Shown here piece by piece: positions 40,198 through 48,635 of a stretch of 64,000 nt of DNA. The position numbers and the translations under genes were made by a program. The notes beneath the pieces are model-generated. The model did not search any database. It was not told where the DNA came from and was given only the letters and a program-made list of their open reading frames with translations. How positions within the stretch are numbered: position 1 is the stretch's first letter; every line of letters starts with the position of its first letter. This stretch comes from SKIA01 sp047602905. GTDB taxonomy: Archaea > Nanobdellota > Nanobdellia > Woesearchaeales > SKIA01. The DNA is taken from the NCBI GenBank assembly GCA_047602905.1, contig JBLKOP010000001.1, forward strand, positions 62,001-126,000. Direction: 5' to 3'.

Positions 40198-40690
40198 GAA
40201 AGCACTCGAACTAGCAACGAACACGATAGTATTACTCATTGTAGGGATACTTATCTTAACACTATCCATTTCTCTAACATACGGAGTGTTCTGCACCTCC
40301 ATAGAGTACTCAGAACAAGTAGACAGACAAAGCCAAGCACAACTAGAACGCCTACTTAGCACAGGAGGGCGCGTACAAGTAGCTGATAACACAAAAAAAG
40401 TAGAGAACCAAGGAAACTTTTTGTGCGTAGGAAACACGCAGAGAACAGCGGAGTTCGTACTAGGAATACAAAACAATAATGCAGTAGAAACAAAAACGTT
40501 TACTATAGAAGTAGAACCAGGAACTTACGCGCAGCTCTTTAATGAAGTAACTATACCTGCTAGAGAAAGCCACTCAACAACCATTCTTTTCGTGTATGAC
40601 GAACCAGTAACAGAACAAAAAACATACACGATACGCGTACGAGACGAAACAAACTTATACGGCGTTCAGCGAGTCTACGTTAATCCCTGA
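40181..40690 (+). CDS. Pilin-like secreted protein 2
   Basis: The 169-residue protein starts MRFSNKKALELATNTIVLLI, a basic leader and prepilin-like hydrophobic helix with the ALELATNTIV pattern. A beta-rich domain follows, with two cysteines (VFCTS, FLCVG) and Ig-like strands (KTFTIEVEPG, TTILFVYDEP, TYTIRVRDE). Its similarity in layout to the first pilin-like protein suggests a duplicated pair. It overlaps the preceding gene by 17 bp and the convergent tpiA gene by 16 bp. Confidence 0.65.
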   Translation: MRFSNKKALELATNTIVLLIVGILILTLSISLTYGVFCTSIEYSEQVDRQSQAQLERLLSTGGRVQVADNTKKVENQGNFLCVGNTQRTAEFVLGIQNNNAVETKTFTIEVEPGTYAQLFNEVTIPARESHSTTILFVYDEPVTEQKTYTIRVRDETNLYGVQRVYVNP

Positions 40691-41319
40691 ACAAGACTAG
40701 CAAGAACGCTCTCAGGATCATCGGTTTTACTTGCAACAGCAGAAGCAAGTAACACACCAGAAGCACCGAGTTGTTTAGCAACACGAACATCCTCGCCACT
40801 CTGAACACCAGCACCAACAAGAACAGGGGTTTGTAAAGAAGAAACTGCTTCTTTAATAAGAGAAGGATCACTAGAAACAATAGAGACATCGCCACCAATA
40901 AGCTCAGGCAATTCCAAAGCAATATAATCAGCGCCTAAAGAATCAATTTTTTTCGCTTGCTTAAGAGTATCCGCGCACACAACAACGAGTAACCCAGCGT
41001 TTTTTGCATAAGAAACACTCTTCTGTAATACATTAAAAGAAAGCTGCTTCTCCGCATGATTAAGCAATGTACCAGAAGCACCAGCAGAAAGCACTGCTTC
41101 AGGAAGAACCGCACCCGTGTTACTTCCGTACGAGACAGGATCAATATGCTGAGAGAACACTCGTAAAGAAGGAACTGCTTGGTGAACTCGAAATACGTCA
41201 ACAGCCTGAACAGCCAGCCAAGCACCGTACTTTTCACAAGCACGAGCAAGCTGCACAGCATTAGTGCCTGTTGCTTTCTCATACGCCTTTGCGTTCACAA
41301 AAATAATGAAATCATCCAT
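40675..41319 (-). CDS. tpiA: Triosephosphate isomerase, archaeal short type
   Basis: The 214-residue protein is the size of archaeal TIM. It has VNAKAYEKATG with the active-site Lys, GTLLNHAEK with the catalytic His, the catalytic Glu in ALELPELIGG, and the phosphate-binding VLVGAGVQSGEDV and GASGVLLASA loops. It interconverts dihydroxyacetone phosphate and glyceraldehyde 3-phosphate. Its TATA-like element (CTTTAAAAAG on the minus strand, about 41340-41349) lies inside the end of lgt. Two glycolytic genes (tpiA, eno) in the window suggest at least partial glycolysis. Confidence 0.95.
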   Translation of the reverse strand: MDDFIIFVNAKAYEKATGTNAVQLARACEKYGAWLAVQAVDVFRVHQAVPSLRVFSQHIDPVSYGSNTGAVLPEAVLSAGASGTLLNHAEKQLSFNVLQKSVSYAKNAGLLVVVCADTLKQAKKIDSLGADYIALELPELIGGDVSIVSSDPSLIKEAVSSLQTPVLVGAGVQSGEDVRVAKQLGASGVLLASAVASKTDDPESVLASLVQGLT

Positions 41320-41327
41320 ACAAAGAG

Positions 41328-42098
41328 TTAGGAGTGCTTCTTTTTAAAGAGTGCTGCTACGTCCACCCAATACGAGCGAGTAAGAACCACAACAGCAACC
41401 ACGACTAAACCTAACGAGAGCAAATGACCCATTTTCAACCAAGAAAACAATATTACGGGATCGTCACGAAAGAAATTAACTGCGAAGCGAAGAACACCAT
41501 ACAGAAGAGTAAAACACCAAAACACGAATCCTTCAGAAAATTTTCGTGAACGATACAACAACACCATACAACCACCAATAACCAAGTTTTTTATCGCAGC
41601 ATAAAGCTGAACCGGGTGTCGGCACTCCTCATAACCAGGAAAAAGAACACACCAAGAAGCATCACTAACCACACCTACAATCTCTGCGTTAACAAAATTC
41701 GCTAATCGACCAAGAAACAAGAAAAACCCTGCCAGCAACGCACCAACATCAGCTAAACGCCAAAAACTGTATTTGTAACGCTTACACCAATAGTACAGAG
41801 CAATCACTAACCCAACAAAGCCTCCGTGAAAACTCATTCCACCCCTCCACACAGCAAAGAACTCACCTAGAGAGAAGAGATCAGGACGATAAAACAAGAA
41901 GAAAAACGCTCTAGCACCAAGAACCAGACCAAGCATAGCATATAGCACTAAGGAATCAGCCTCTTCCTGAGTCAAACCAGCTAATCGACGCATACCAAAA
42001 TACAAGCCGATAAAGCCTAGCACGTACACAAGACCATACCAATGAATACTAACAGGACCAAAAGAAACTAAGACTGGGTCAAAGTTATGAACAAACAT
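41328..42098 (-). CDS. lgt: Prolipoprotein diacylglyceryl transferase (Lgt)
   Basis: The start at ATG 42098 (MFVHNFDPVLVSFGP) fits a minus-strand TATA-like element (GCATAAAAAC, about 42122-42131) some 27 nt upstream. The 256-residue protein has the Lgt landmarks: IHWYGLVYVLGF, GGMSFHGGFVG with the essential His, the signature GRLANFVNAEIVG near residue 130, and RHPVQLYAA, spread over seven or so membrane helices. Lgt attaches a diacylglyceryl group to the lipobox Cys. It is a bacterial enzyme, rare in archaea, and the lipobox-bearing inhibitor at 24431-24901 is a likely substrate. Confidence 0.93.
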   Translation of the reverse strand: MFVHNFDPVLVSFGPVSIHWYGLVYVLGFIGLYFGMRRLAGLTQEEADSLVLYAMLGLVLGARAFFFLFYRPDLFSLGEFFAVWRGGMSFHGGFVGLVIALYYWCKRYKYSFWRLADVGALLAGFFLFLGRLANFVNAEIVGVVSDASWCVLFPGYEECRHPVQLYAAIKNLVIGGCMVLLYRSRKFSEGFVFWCFTLLYGVLRFAVNFFRDDPVILFSWLKMGHLLSLGLVVVAVVVLTRSYWVDVAALFKKKHS

Positions 42099-42121
42099 GC
42101 ATAAGAGGAGAAGAAAGAAGT

Positions 42122-42156
42122 TTTTATGCTTTTGCCACAACAACTCTTAAAAAAAG
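42122..42156. promoter_or_regulatory. Divergent promoters of lgt and ileS
   Basis: A minus-strand TATA-like element (GCATAAAAAC, about 42122-42131) serves lgt, and a plus-strand one (CTTAAAAAAAG, 42146-42156) lies about 25 nt before the ileS ATG at 42177. The two start codons are 78 bp apart. Confidence 0.5.
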
Positions 42157-42176
42157 AAGCTTGTTTAAGAGAGGAT

Positions 42177-45100
42177 ATGAAGTACCAAAGCTACCAACCA
42201 GAAACTATCGAGCCAGAAATACGCTCGTTCTGGGATGAAGAAAAAGTACTTACGCGCCTGCGAGAACGCATACACGACACCACAAAAAAACCTTTTTACT
42301 TCCTTGACGGGCCACCCTACACGAGCGGACAAGTACACATAGGAACCGCATGGAATAAAACCATGAAAGACTTTGTTGTGCGTCTGCGACGAATGCAAGG
42401 ACTAGCGGTGTGGGATAGAGCAGGCTACGACATGCACGGCCTTCCTAACGAGAACGCAACAATGAAGCAGCTAGGCCTACAAACAAACGAAGACATAGAA
42501 GCGTACGGAATACATGAGTTCATACAAGCATGCAAACAACGAGGAATAACCAACCTAGAAGAAATGAACAAAGACTTCTTACGACTAGGAATAAGCCTAG
42601 ACTTTACTAACGCGTACCAAACCATTAGTGATGAATGGATAGAAACCGTGTGGCACCTCATACAAGAAGCCCACAAGAAAGGAAGACTATACGAAGCAGA
42701 CAGGCCTATGGCATGGGATCCTGTACACGAAAGCGCGCTTGCAAAGCACGAGCTAGAATACAAGACAGTAGAGGATAACAGCATCTACGTAAAGTTCAAA
42801 CGAGTAGATGAGGACGAGTACTTTATCGTGTGGACAACAACTCCCTGGACGATACCCTTTAACTTAATGATCATGGTGAACCCTGAACTCACCTACGCGC
42901 GAGTACGAGTAGGAGAGGAGACGTGGATAATAGCAGAAGCACTCGTACAAGAAGTACTGCAAGCAGCAGAAATAACAGGAGAAGTTACGCAGACCTTTCC
43001 AGGAGAAGAACTCATAGGAGCAGAGTACACGCACTTCTTTAGCAAAGAACTAGACTACGCAAGCATTAAAGAACAACACCCAAACACGCACACAATAGTA
43101 GCAAGTACAGAATACGTAACCACAGAAGCAGGAAGCGGACTCGTACACGCAGCGCCAGGGTGCGGACCAGAAGACTACGAAGTAGGAGTGCAGAACAACG
43201 TACCCGCATGGAACTTACTCACAAGCAAAGGAAGCTACCCAGCAAACGCAGGAGTATTTAGTAACAAAAACGCTCGCGCAGATGATGAGCACTTCATACA
43301 AGAAATACGCAAACAAAAAGCGCTCGTAGCAGAAGAGAAGTACGTGCATGAATACCCGCACGCAGAAAGAAGCAAAGCAGCAGTAGTGTACAAAGCAACC
43401 AAGCAATGGTTCTTTAAAATAGACGATATCAAAGAAGAGCTCATAGCAGCCAATAACGGCATTCAATGGAACCCTCAAGCAGCGTACAACGCGTTTAACA
43501 GCTGGCTTGAGAACCTACGTGACAACAGCATAACCAAACAACGCTTCTTTGGAACACCAATACCTCTGTGGAGAAGTGAGGACGGAGACGTGCTGGTTAT
43601 AGGAAGCAAAGAAGAACTCAAGACGCTAGCAGGACAAGAAATTACTGACTTGCACAAACCAGCAATAGACGAAATAACGATACGTAAGAACGGCAAAGAA
43701 TACACAAGAATACCGGACGTAGTAGACGTGTGGGTAGACGCAGGAGTAGCGCACATGGCGTGTCTAGGATACCCGCAGAACAAAGAGGTGTTTAAGCGCT
43801 TCTGGCCAGCGGATTTTATTATAGAAGGAAACGACCAAGTACGCGGGTGGTTTAACCTCTTACTTATTACCAGCATGCTCACACAAGAACAAGCACCATT
43901 CAAGAACGTCTACATGCACGGAATGATCCAAGATGCGAAAGGACGCAAGATGAGCAAAAGCCTAGGAAACTACATAGCACCTGACGAAGTCATTGACGCC
44001 TTTGGAGCAGACGCTTCACGACTATACTTCTTAAGTCAAGCACGAGCAGGAAACGACCTTGTGTACAACGCAGAGGACGTCAAACAAAAGCAACGAGAAC
44101 TCCTCGTGTACTGGAACATTCACAAATACTTGCTGGACTTACACACACAAACACAAACAAAACCAAGCAAGAACACAAAACCCCAACGAGTAGAGGACAG
44201 ATACATCCTCAGCCTAGCGCACAGCACGCTACAAGAAGCACAGAAAGCACTTGATAACTACGACATAGAACGAGTCGTTCACCAAACAGAAAAGCTTCTG
44301 CAAGAAATCAGCCGCACATACATCCAGTTCATTCGCTCACGAGAAGACACACAAACAGTACTGGACACCCTGCACGAAGCATACCTTATAGCACTACAAC
44401 TACTTAGTGCGTGCACACCCTACATCACAGAAGCAATTTATCAAAACCTACAAGAAATACTTGGCTACACAGAAGTAAGCATTCACGAAACACAACTTCC
44501 TAAAATAGAAAAACAACTCATCGATACTGCCTTACAAGAAGAAATGCTTGTAGCACAACGAGTAATTAGCGCGGTGCTTGCAGCCAGAGACGTAGCACAA
44601 ATAGGTGTTCGCTGGCCACTAGCACAAGCAAGCGTACAAGGAGTAACGCTCAGTAAAGAACTAGAAGAACTCGTTCTTGAACACACAAACATCAAAGAAC
44701 TCGCAGCAGTAAACACGCTAGAAGTAAACATCACCCTAGAACCTAACTATAGTGAGCTAGGACGAAGCTTTGGCAAAGAGACAAACAACATAGCACAAGA
44801 ACTACAAGCCAACCAAGACAAATACAGCAAACAATACGCAAAAGAAGAAACACTAAGCATACTTGGTCACGAACTAACAGCAAAACACGTTAACGCACTC
44901 TCAGAAGCACCAAAAGGATACAGCTTAGGACGAGACGCAAGTATACAAGTACTGTTAAAACTCGAACAAACACCCGCGCTTCTAGAAGAAGGTTATAGAC
45001 GAGAATTCATACGACGAGTACAACAAGCAAGAAAAGAAGCAGACCTAGAAAAAACAGACAAAATAATACTGTTAGTGGGAGAGAAAACAAAGCAACTAAC

Positions 45101-45236
45101 AGAGGGCTTTGAAGAAGAAATAACTACGAGCGTAGGAGCAAGTGATATACGCTACGAGAACCCATCAACAGCAGTGCACTACGTGAACGAAGAAATAAAA
45201 GAGCAACGAATGGAATTTGGTTTCTTCACAGAATAA
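42177..45236 (+). CDS. ileS: Isoleucyl-tRNA synthetase
   Basis: The ATG at 42177 (MKYQSYQPETIEPEI) gives 1019 residues, normal for archaeal/eukaryotic-type IleRS; the longer frame would include the promoter. It has the HIGH motif in GQVHIGTAWNK near residue 55, an editing domain with VWTTTPWTIPFN and GSGLVHAAPGCG, GNDQVRGWFNLLL, KMSKS near 592 and a helical anticodon domain. The C-terminal part (after about 880) is an alpha/beta extension of the archaeal kind. A divergent TATA-like pair lies upstream. Confidence 0.97.
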   Translation: MKYQSYQPETIEPEIRSFWDEEKVLTRLRERIHDTTKKPFYFLDGPPYTSGQVHIGTAWNKTMKDFVVRLRRMQGLAVWDRAGYDMHGLPNENATMKQLGLQTNEDIEAYGIHEFIQACKQRGITNLEEMNKDFLRLGISLDFTNAYQTISDEWIETVWHLIQEAHKKGRLYEADRPMAWDPVHESALAKHELEYKTVEDNSIYVKFKRVDEDEYFIVWTTTPWTIPFNLMIMVNPELTYARVRVGEETWIIAEALVQEVLQAAEITGEVTQTFPGEELIGAEYTHFFSKELDYASIKEQHPNTHTIVASTEYVTTEAGSGLVHAAPGCGPEDYEVGVQNNVPAWNLLTSKGSYPANAGVFSNKNARADDEHFIQEIRKQKALVAEEKYVHEYPHAERSKAAVVYKATKQWFFKIDDIKEELIAANNGIQWNPQAAYNAFNSWLENLRDNSITKQRFFGTPIPLWRSEDGDVLVIGSKEELKTLAGQEITDLHKPAIDEITIRKNGKEYTRIPDVVDVWVDAGVAHMACLGYPQNKEVFKRFWPADFIIEGNDQVRGWFNLLLITSMLTQEQAPFKNVYMHGMIQDAKGRKMSKSLGNYIAPDEVIDAFGADASRLYFLSQARAGNDLVYNAEDVKQKQRELLVYWNIHKYLLDLHTQTQTKPSKNTKPQRVEDRYILSLAHSTLQEAQKALDNYDIERVVHQTEKLLQEISRTYIQFIRSREDTQTVLDTLHEAYLIALQLLSACTPYITEAIYQNLQEILGYTEVSIHETQLPKIEKQLIDTALQEEMLVAQRVISAVLAARDVAQIGVRWPLAQASVQGVTLSKELEELVLEHTNIKELAAVNTLEVNITLEPNYSELGRSFGKETNNIAQELQANQDKYSKQYAKEETLSILGHELTAKHVNALSEAPKGYSLGRDASIQVLLKLEQTPALLEEGYRREFIRRVQQARKEADLEKTDKIILLVGEKTKQLTEGFEEEITTSVGASDIRYENPSTAVHYVNEEIKEQRMEFGFFTE

Positions 45237-45273
45237 CCGTTATATTTAAAGAAAAGAACTTCTCAAACCCTAC

Positions 45274-45915
45274 ATGCACAAAGTACTTATTACCGGCGCA
45301 AGCAGCGGACTAGGAGAAGCAGTAGGAAAGAAGCTGCGAGAACAAGAAATAAACGTAATTAATCTTTCACGAAACAAGTCGACATTTACAAACGTACAAT
45401 TAGACTTAGCAAATGATGAGTTCATACAAGAAGCGACAAGAACCATTCTTAAAGAGCACAGTGACTTTGACGCGCTCATCCTCAACGCAGGAATCATGCC
45501 CCTAGGACTTATTGGAGAGATGAACTTTGATATTGACGAACTCTTCAAAACCAACATCACCGGATCAATAAAACTCGTAAACAACCTTTTAGAAACTATG
45601 AAAACAAACCAAGCAGACCTCGTACTTGTAGGAAGCACAGCAGCGTTTAAAGGAGCGCCTGAACACGCAGCGTACTGCGCAACCAAACACGCAACACAAG
45701 GGTTGATAGCAGCGCTACAAACAGAGCTTAGAGACGAGCCAGTACGAGTAATCGGTTTTCATCCAGGAGGCTTTAACAGTAACTTACGAGGAGGAATACA
45801 TAAAAAAGGATATATGAAGCCTGAAGAACTTGCAACACTACTTATACATCTTCTTCAGCTCCCAAAAAACATGGAAGTATCACAAATTATTATTAACAGA
45901 AAACCACTCGCATAA
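45274..45915 (+). CDS. Short-chain dehydrogenase/reductase
   Basis: The 213-residue protein has the SDR cofactor motif TGASSGLGEAVG near residues 7-18, LNAGIMP (the NAG motif), a catalytic Ser in VGSTAAF and the catalytic Tyr-x3-Lys in AAYCATKHA. Arg residues after the second strand (NLSRNK) suggest NADPH use. The substrate is unknown. A TATA-like element (TTATATTTAAAG, about 45240-45250) lies about 25 nt before the ATG. It is a single-gene unit between ileS and a winged-helix gene. Confidence 0.92.
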   Translation: MHKVLITGASSGLGEAVGKKLREQEINVINLSRNKSTFTNVQLDLANDEFIQEATRTILKEHSDFDALILNAGIMPLGLIGEMNFDIDELFKTNITGSIKLVNNLLETMKTNQADLVLVGSTAAFKGAPEHAAYCATKHATQGLIAALQTELRDEPVRVIGFHPGGFNSNLRGGIHKKGYMKPEELATLLIHLLQLPKNMEVSQIIINRKPLA

Positions 45916-45952
45916 CCCCTATTTATATATCAGTGCTCATAAAATCTTATCA

Positions 45953-46414
45953 ATGGCAAAAGTAGCAGTTGACACCCCACTAGCAGAACTTACACTAAGA
46001 AAATACGAGAGACCAAGTCCTTCTTTATCCCAGCGAGAACTCGCAAAAAAAATCTGTTTAAGCCTAGGAGTACTGCAACCAGGAGATAGCAGAGACGTCA
46101 TCGTAGACGTACTATATGTACTGCTACGAGCAGAGAAGCCATTAACCAGTAAAGAAATAGAACACGCAACAATAGACGCAAGACAAGCAGCAAACGTAGC
46201 GATGCTAGGAGTAGCAAGCAGCAACATACGACGACAAGTACTGCGCTTACGAGACGTATTCTTAGTAGAGAAAGTAAAAAACACGTATCGCATACGAGAA
46301 AACCAGAACTTAGTAGCGCTCTTTGAGGAACACATAGAAAGCTACGTACTACAAAGCACGGTAGAGCGCATAAAAGAATACCTCTTAGCAGCGCAAAAAA
46401 AGATACGAGAATAA
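45953..46414 (+). CDS. Winged-helix DNA-binding protein
   Basis: The start is ATG 45953 (MAKVAVDTPLAELTLRKYE), about 25-33 nt after a TATA-like element (TATTTATATATC, 45919-45930); earlier in-frame codons lie in the SDR gene. The 153-residue protein has an N-terminal segment with SLSQRELAKKICLSLG and a winged-helix core with VLLRAEKPLTSKEIEHA, ANVAMLGVASSNIRRQVLRLRD and VEKVKNTYRIRE. It is probably a transcription regulator. The target is unknown; autoregulation or control of the next gene is possible. Confidence 0.75.
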   Translation: MAKVAVDTPLAELTLRKYERPSPSLSQRELAKKICLSLGVLQPGDSRDVIVDVLYVLLRAEKPLTSKEIEHATIDARQAANVAMLGVASSNIRRQVLRLRDVFLVEKVKNTYRIRENQNLVALFEEHIESYVLQSTVERIKEYLLAAQKKIRE

Positions 46415-46439
46415 AAACCCCCGCCTCTTTCTACCGTAC

Positions 46440-47429
46440 ATGGTATATGAAGTACGCGAAGACAGCGAACTACTCGCACAAGAAGTACGCAAACACGCTA
46501 GAGGACGAGTACTAGACATAGGGTGCGGGAGTGGGATACAAGCAGTAACTGCAAAGAACAACCCGCAAGTAACAAGCATAGAAGCAGTAGATATTGATGA
46601 AGAAGCAATACTCGCAACTACACAACAAAACATACACGCGTACACATCAGACAAATTCAGTAACGTAACAGAAATGTATGAAACAATTATTTCTAACACG
46701 CCCTACCTACCAAACGATCCACAAGCACCTGACAGAGCACTAGACGGAGGAAGTAAAGGCTACGAGTGGACACAAGATTTTCTTAGACAAGCAAAAAAAC
46801 ACTTAGCGCCAAACGGACAAATACTTTTTCTCATAAGCACCCTTACTAACCAACACGTTATCGAGCAAACCCTACAAGAACTCGCGTACAAATACACCAT
46901 ACTCGCAAGAAAAGCGTTGTTCATGGAAGAACTTCTCGTATACCAAGCAACACACGCACTACCAGAACACCCAGAAGCAACGTTTATTGCAAAAGGAAAA
47001 AGAAGCGCTGTGTACCGAGTACATAATAAAGCAATCAAACAAGCAGAGCCTCGACGAGCACAACAAGAAGCGCACATGCTACAAAAAGTAAACAAACTAG
47101 GAATAGGACCGAAGTATCATAAACAAACTACTAACGCAGTCTACATGGAATTCATAGAAGGAGTGCGAATAGACGAATATCTAAAAACACGAAGCAAAAA
47201 AGAAATACGAGCAGCGCTCACAGAAACGCTGCGCCAATGCAAACTCCTTGATGAAGCAAACATTAACAAAAAAGAAATGACCAACCCCTACAAGCACGTA
47301 CTCATAACAAACAAACAAGAAGTAATCCTTATAGACTGGGAGCGAGCAACAATAAGTAAACGAGCACAGAACACGAACCAATTTCGAGAATACCTAAAAA
47401 GAAGAGGCTATGATGAACTCCTTTCGTAA
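46440..47429 (+). CDS. Mtq2/HemK-type methyltransferase fused to COG2112-like kinase domain
   Basis: The 329-residue protein has two parts. Residues 1 to about 170 are an Mtq2-type release-factor glutamine methyltransferase: YEVREDSELLAQEV, SAM-binding LDIGCGSGIQAV, the substrate motif as NTPYLPN (NPPY in most relatives), and DRALDGGSKGYEW. Residues about 175-329 match the small predicted Ser/Thr kinase family COG2112: KGKRSAVYRV, VYMEFIEGVRIDEYL, LLDEANINKKEMTNP, VILIDWERATIS. In that family ANINKKE and IDWER carry the catalytic-loop and metal-binding positions. Fusion of these two domains is unusual. It overlaps ogt by 17 bp. Confidence 0.85.
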   Translation: MVYEVREDSELLAQEVRKHARGRVLDIGCGSGIQAVTAKNNPQVTSIEAVDIDEEAILATTQQNIHAYTSDKFSNVTEMYETIISNTPYLPNDPQAPDRALDGGSKGYEWTQDFLRQAKKHLAPNGQILFLISTLTNQHVIEQTLQELAYKYTILARKALFMEELLVYQATHALPEHPEATFIAKGKRSAVYRVHNKAIKQAEPRRAQQEAHMLQKVNKLGIGPKYHKQTTNAVYMEFIEGVRIDEYLKTRSKKEIRAALTETLRQCKLLDEANINKKEMTNPYKHVLITNKQEVILIDWERATISKRAQNTNQFREYLKRRGYDELLS

Positions 47430-47748
47430 ACAAGTATACAAACTCACTCAAAACGTACCAGAAGGAAAAGTAACAACCTACAAAGCAATAGCACAAGCAC
47501 TAAACACACAAGCATACAGAGCAGTAGGAAGCGCGCTAGCAAACAACCCGGACACAACAACCACGCCGTGTCACCGAGTCATTAATAGCGACTTACGAAT
47601 AGGAGGGTACATGGGTTTACGTGATAACAACAAAAAAGAAGCGTTACTACGAGCAGAAGGAGTGTGTATACACAACGGACGAGTACATCCTAGCTGCGTA
47701 CTTACTCAACCCAAAGAATGTTCTGCTCAGGACCACTATACCGAGTAG
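47413..47748 (+). CDS. ogt: Methylated-DNA--protein-cysteine methyltransferase (Ogt-like, short)
   Basis: The 111-residue protein is just the catalytic domain: FRKQVYKLTQNVPEGKVTTY, the winged-helix AYRAVGSALANNP, the active site PCHRVI with the acceptor Cys, and GGYMGL. It repairs O6-alkylguanine by transferring the alkyl group to Cys. The N-terminal domain of Ada/MGMT is absent. Either of two adjacent ATGs (47410 or 47413) could be the start. The 5' end overlaps the methyltransferase-kinase gene and the 3' end overlaps the convergent transglutaminase-like gene by 47 bp. Confidence 0.9.
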   Translation: MNSFRKQVYKLTQNVPEGKVTTYKAIAQALNTQAYRAVGSALANNPDTTTTPCHRVINSDLRIGGYMGLRDNNKKEALLRAEGVCIHNGRVHPSCVLTQPKECSAQDHYTE

Positions 47749-48292
47749 CGTTAAACGGACAAGAAGCACAAGCAGGATCAAGGCGAACAACAGAATCAAG
47801 ATACGAAGCCTCAACAAACTGCACATACGCAGTACTGCCAAGACGAGCCTCAACGCCCTCAGCACGCAACAAAGCAACAAGCAACATACTTTGCGTAGCG
47901 CTACTACCCTGACGATAAATAATTGTTTCTTCAGGAGAAAGCAAGAAATTACGAGCAAGCAACGCGTCTTGATGCTCAACGTTATTACGCACCCACAACG
48001 TCATAGAACGAACAATACACTCAGGGTGCTTAGTAGGACAACTAATAGCAGTAATCGCGTCAGCAACGCGCACAAGAGGCAGACGAGGCTGCAGCAGAGA
48101 AGAGGCTCCTTGTACGTCAAGAGCGCGACTCTCAATAGGAGCCTGAAACCCTACAGGAACAACCTCTGCATACGAAGGAATGCGCTGCGGATGCGTCTCC
48201 TGCGTACTCGCAGAACTACCAATACTTAAGAGAACATACAAAACAATAGCAAGTACAAAAAAAACCGTAAATACTTTTTGATACGCTCTCAC
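47702..48292 (-). CDS. Secreted transglutaminase-like protein with altered active site
   Basis: The 196-residue protein has an N-terminal signal or anchor helix (about 8-27). The middle holds a transglutaminase-like core: helix with SMTLWVRNNVEH, then YRQGSSATQSMLLVALLRAEGVEARLG. In active relatives the segment reads G-x-C followed nine residues later by ALLRA; here Ser stands at the Cys position. The later YVQFVEASYLDSVVRLDP segment fits the His/Asp part less clearly. A non-catalytic binding role is likely. Two CxxC-like Cys (CASC) near the end could bind metal. The 3' end overlaps ogt. Confidence 0.65.
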   Translation of the reverse strand: MRAYQKVFTVFFVLAIVLYVLLSIGSSASTQETHPQRIPSYAEVVPVGFQAPIESRALDVQGASSLLQPRLPLVRVADAITAISCPTKHPECIVRSMTLWVRNNVEHQDALLARNFLLSPEETIIYRQGSSATQSMLLVALLRAEGVEARLGSTAYVQFVEASYLDSVVRLDPACASCPFNATRYSGPEQNILWVE

Positions 48293-48325
48293 AAATACCT
48301 ACGTGAACAAAATTCTTTATTAGTC

Positions 48326-48340
48326 TTTGCAAAAAAATAC
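48326..48340 (-). terminator. Oligo-T terminator after rpoL
   Basis: On the minus strand GTATTTTTTTGC follows the rpoL stop directly. It belongs to the recurring A-run/TA/T-run blocks found at gene ends here. Confidence 0.45.
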
Positions 48341-48613
48341 TTAGAGCTTCTTTACAGCAGCTAAGAACTCCTTATTCGTTGCTTTTACGCGCTTAACAGC
48401 ATCAGCAAGAATAGTTTGGAAATTCACTTTTTTCTTTGCTTCAAGAATAAACACCGGAGTGCCTGTAAGAGGGTGATCCACTTTGTACGCAGCAACATCG
48501 ATATCTTTATCGTTGTACAACTCACTTTTTAAGTGATTACAAAACGTGTGCCCGCTTCCTTCAAGAGTAAACATGATTTTCTTGTCTGACTGCTCAAGTA
48601 CTTCTATTTCCAT
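48341..48613 (-). CDS. rpoL: DNA-directed RNA polymerase subunit L (Rpb11 homologue)
   Basis: The ATG at 48613 gives 90 residues starting MEIEVLEQSDKKIMFTLEG and containing SGHTFCNHLKSELY, DVAAYKVDHPLTG and PVFILEA, the RpoL pattern. It pairs with RpoD in polymerase assembly. A TATA-like element (CCTTTATAAACGG on the minus strand, 48632-48644) lies about 25 nt upstream, inside the end of the methyltransferase gene. The longer open frame upstream lies in that gene and is rejected. Confidence 0.95.
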   Translation of the reverse strand: MEIEVLEQSDKKIMFTLEGSGHTFCNHLKSELYNDKDIDVAAYKVDHPLTGTPVFILEAKKKVNFQTILADAVKRVKATNKEFLAAVKKL

Positions 48614-48635
48614 GTTGGTGTGAACACGAATCCGT

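Noticed and set aside
46960..47429. Kinase domain as Bud32, partner of Kae1
   Set aside because: The segment fits COG2112 motifs (ANINKKEMTNP, ILIDWERA) better than Bud32, and it is fused to a methyltransferase far from kae1.
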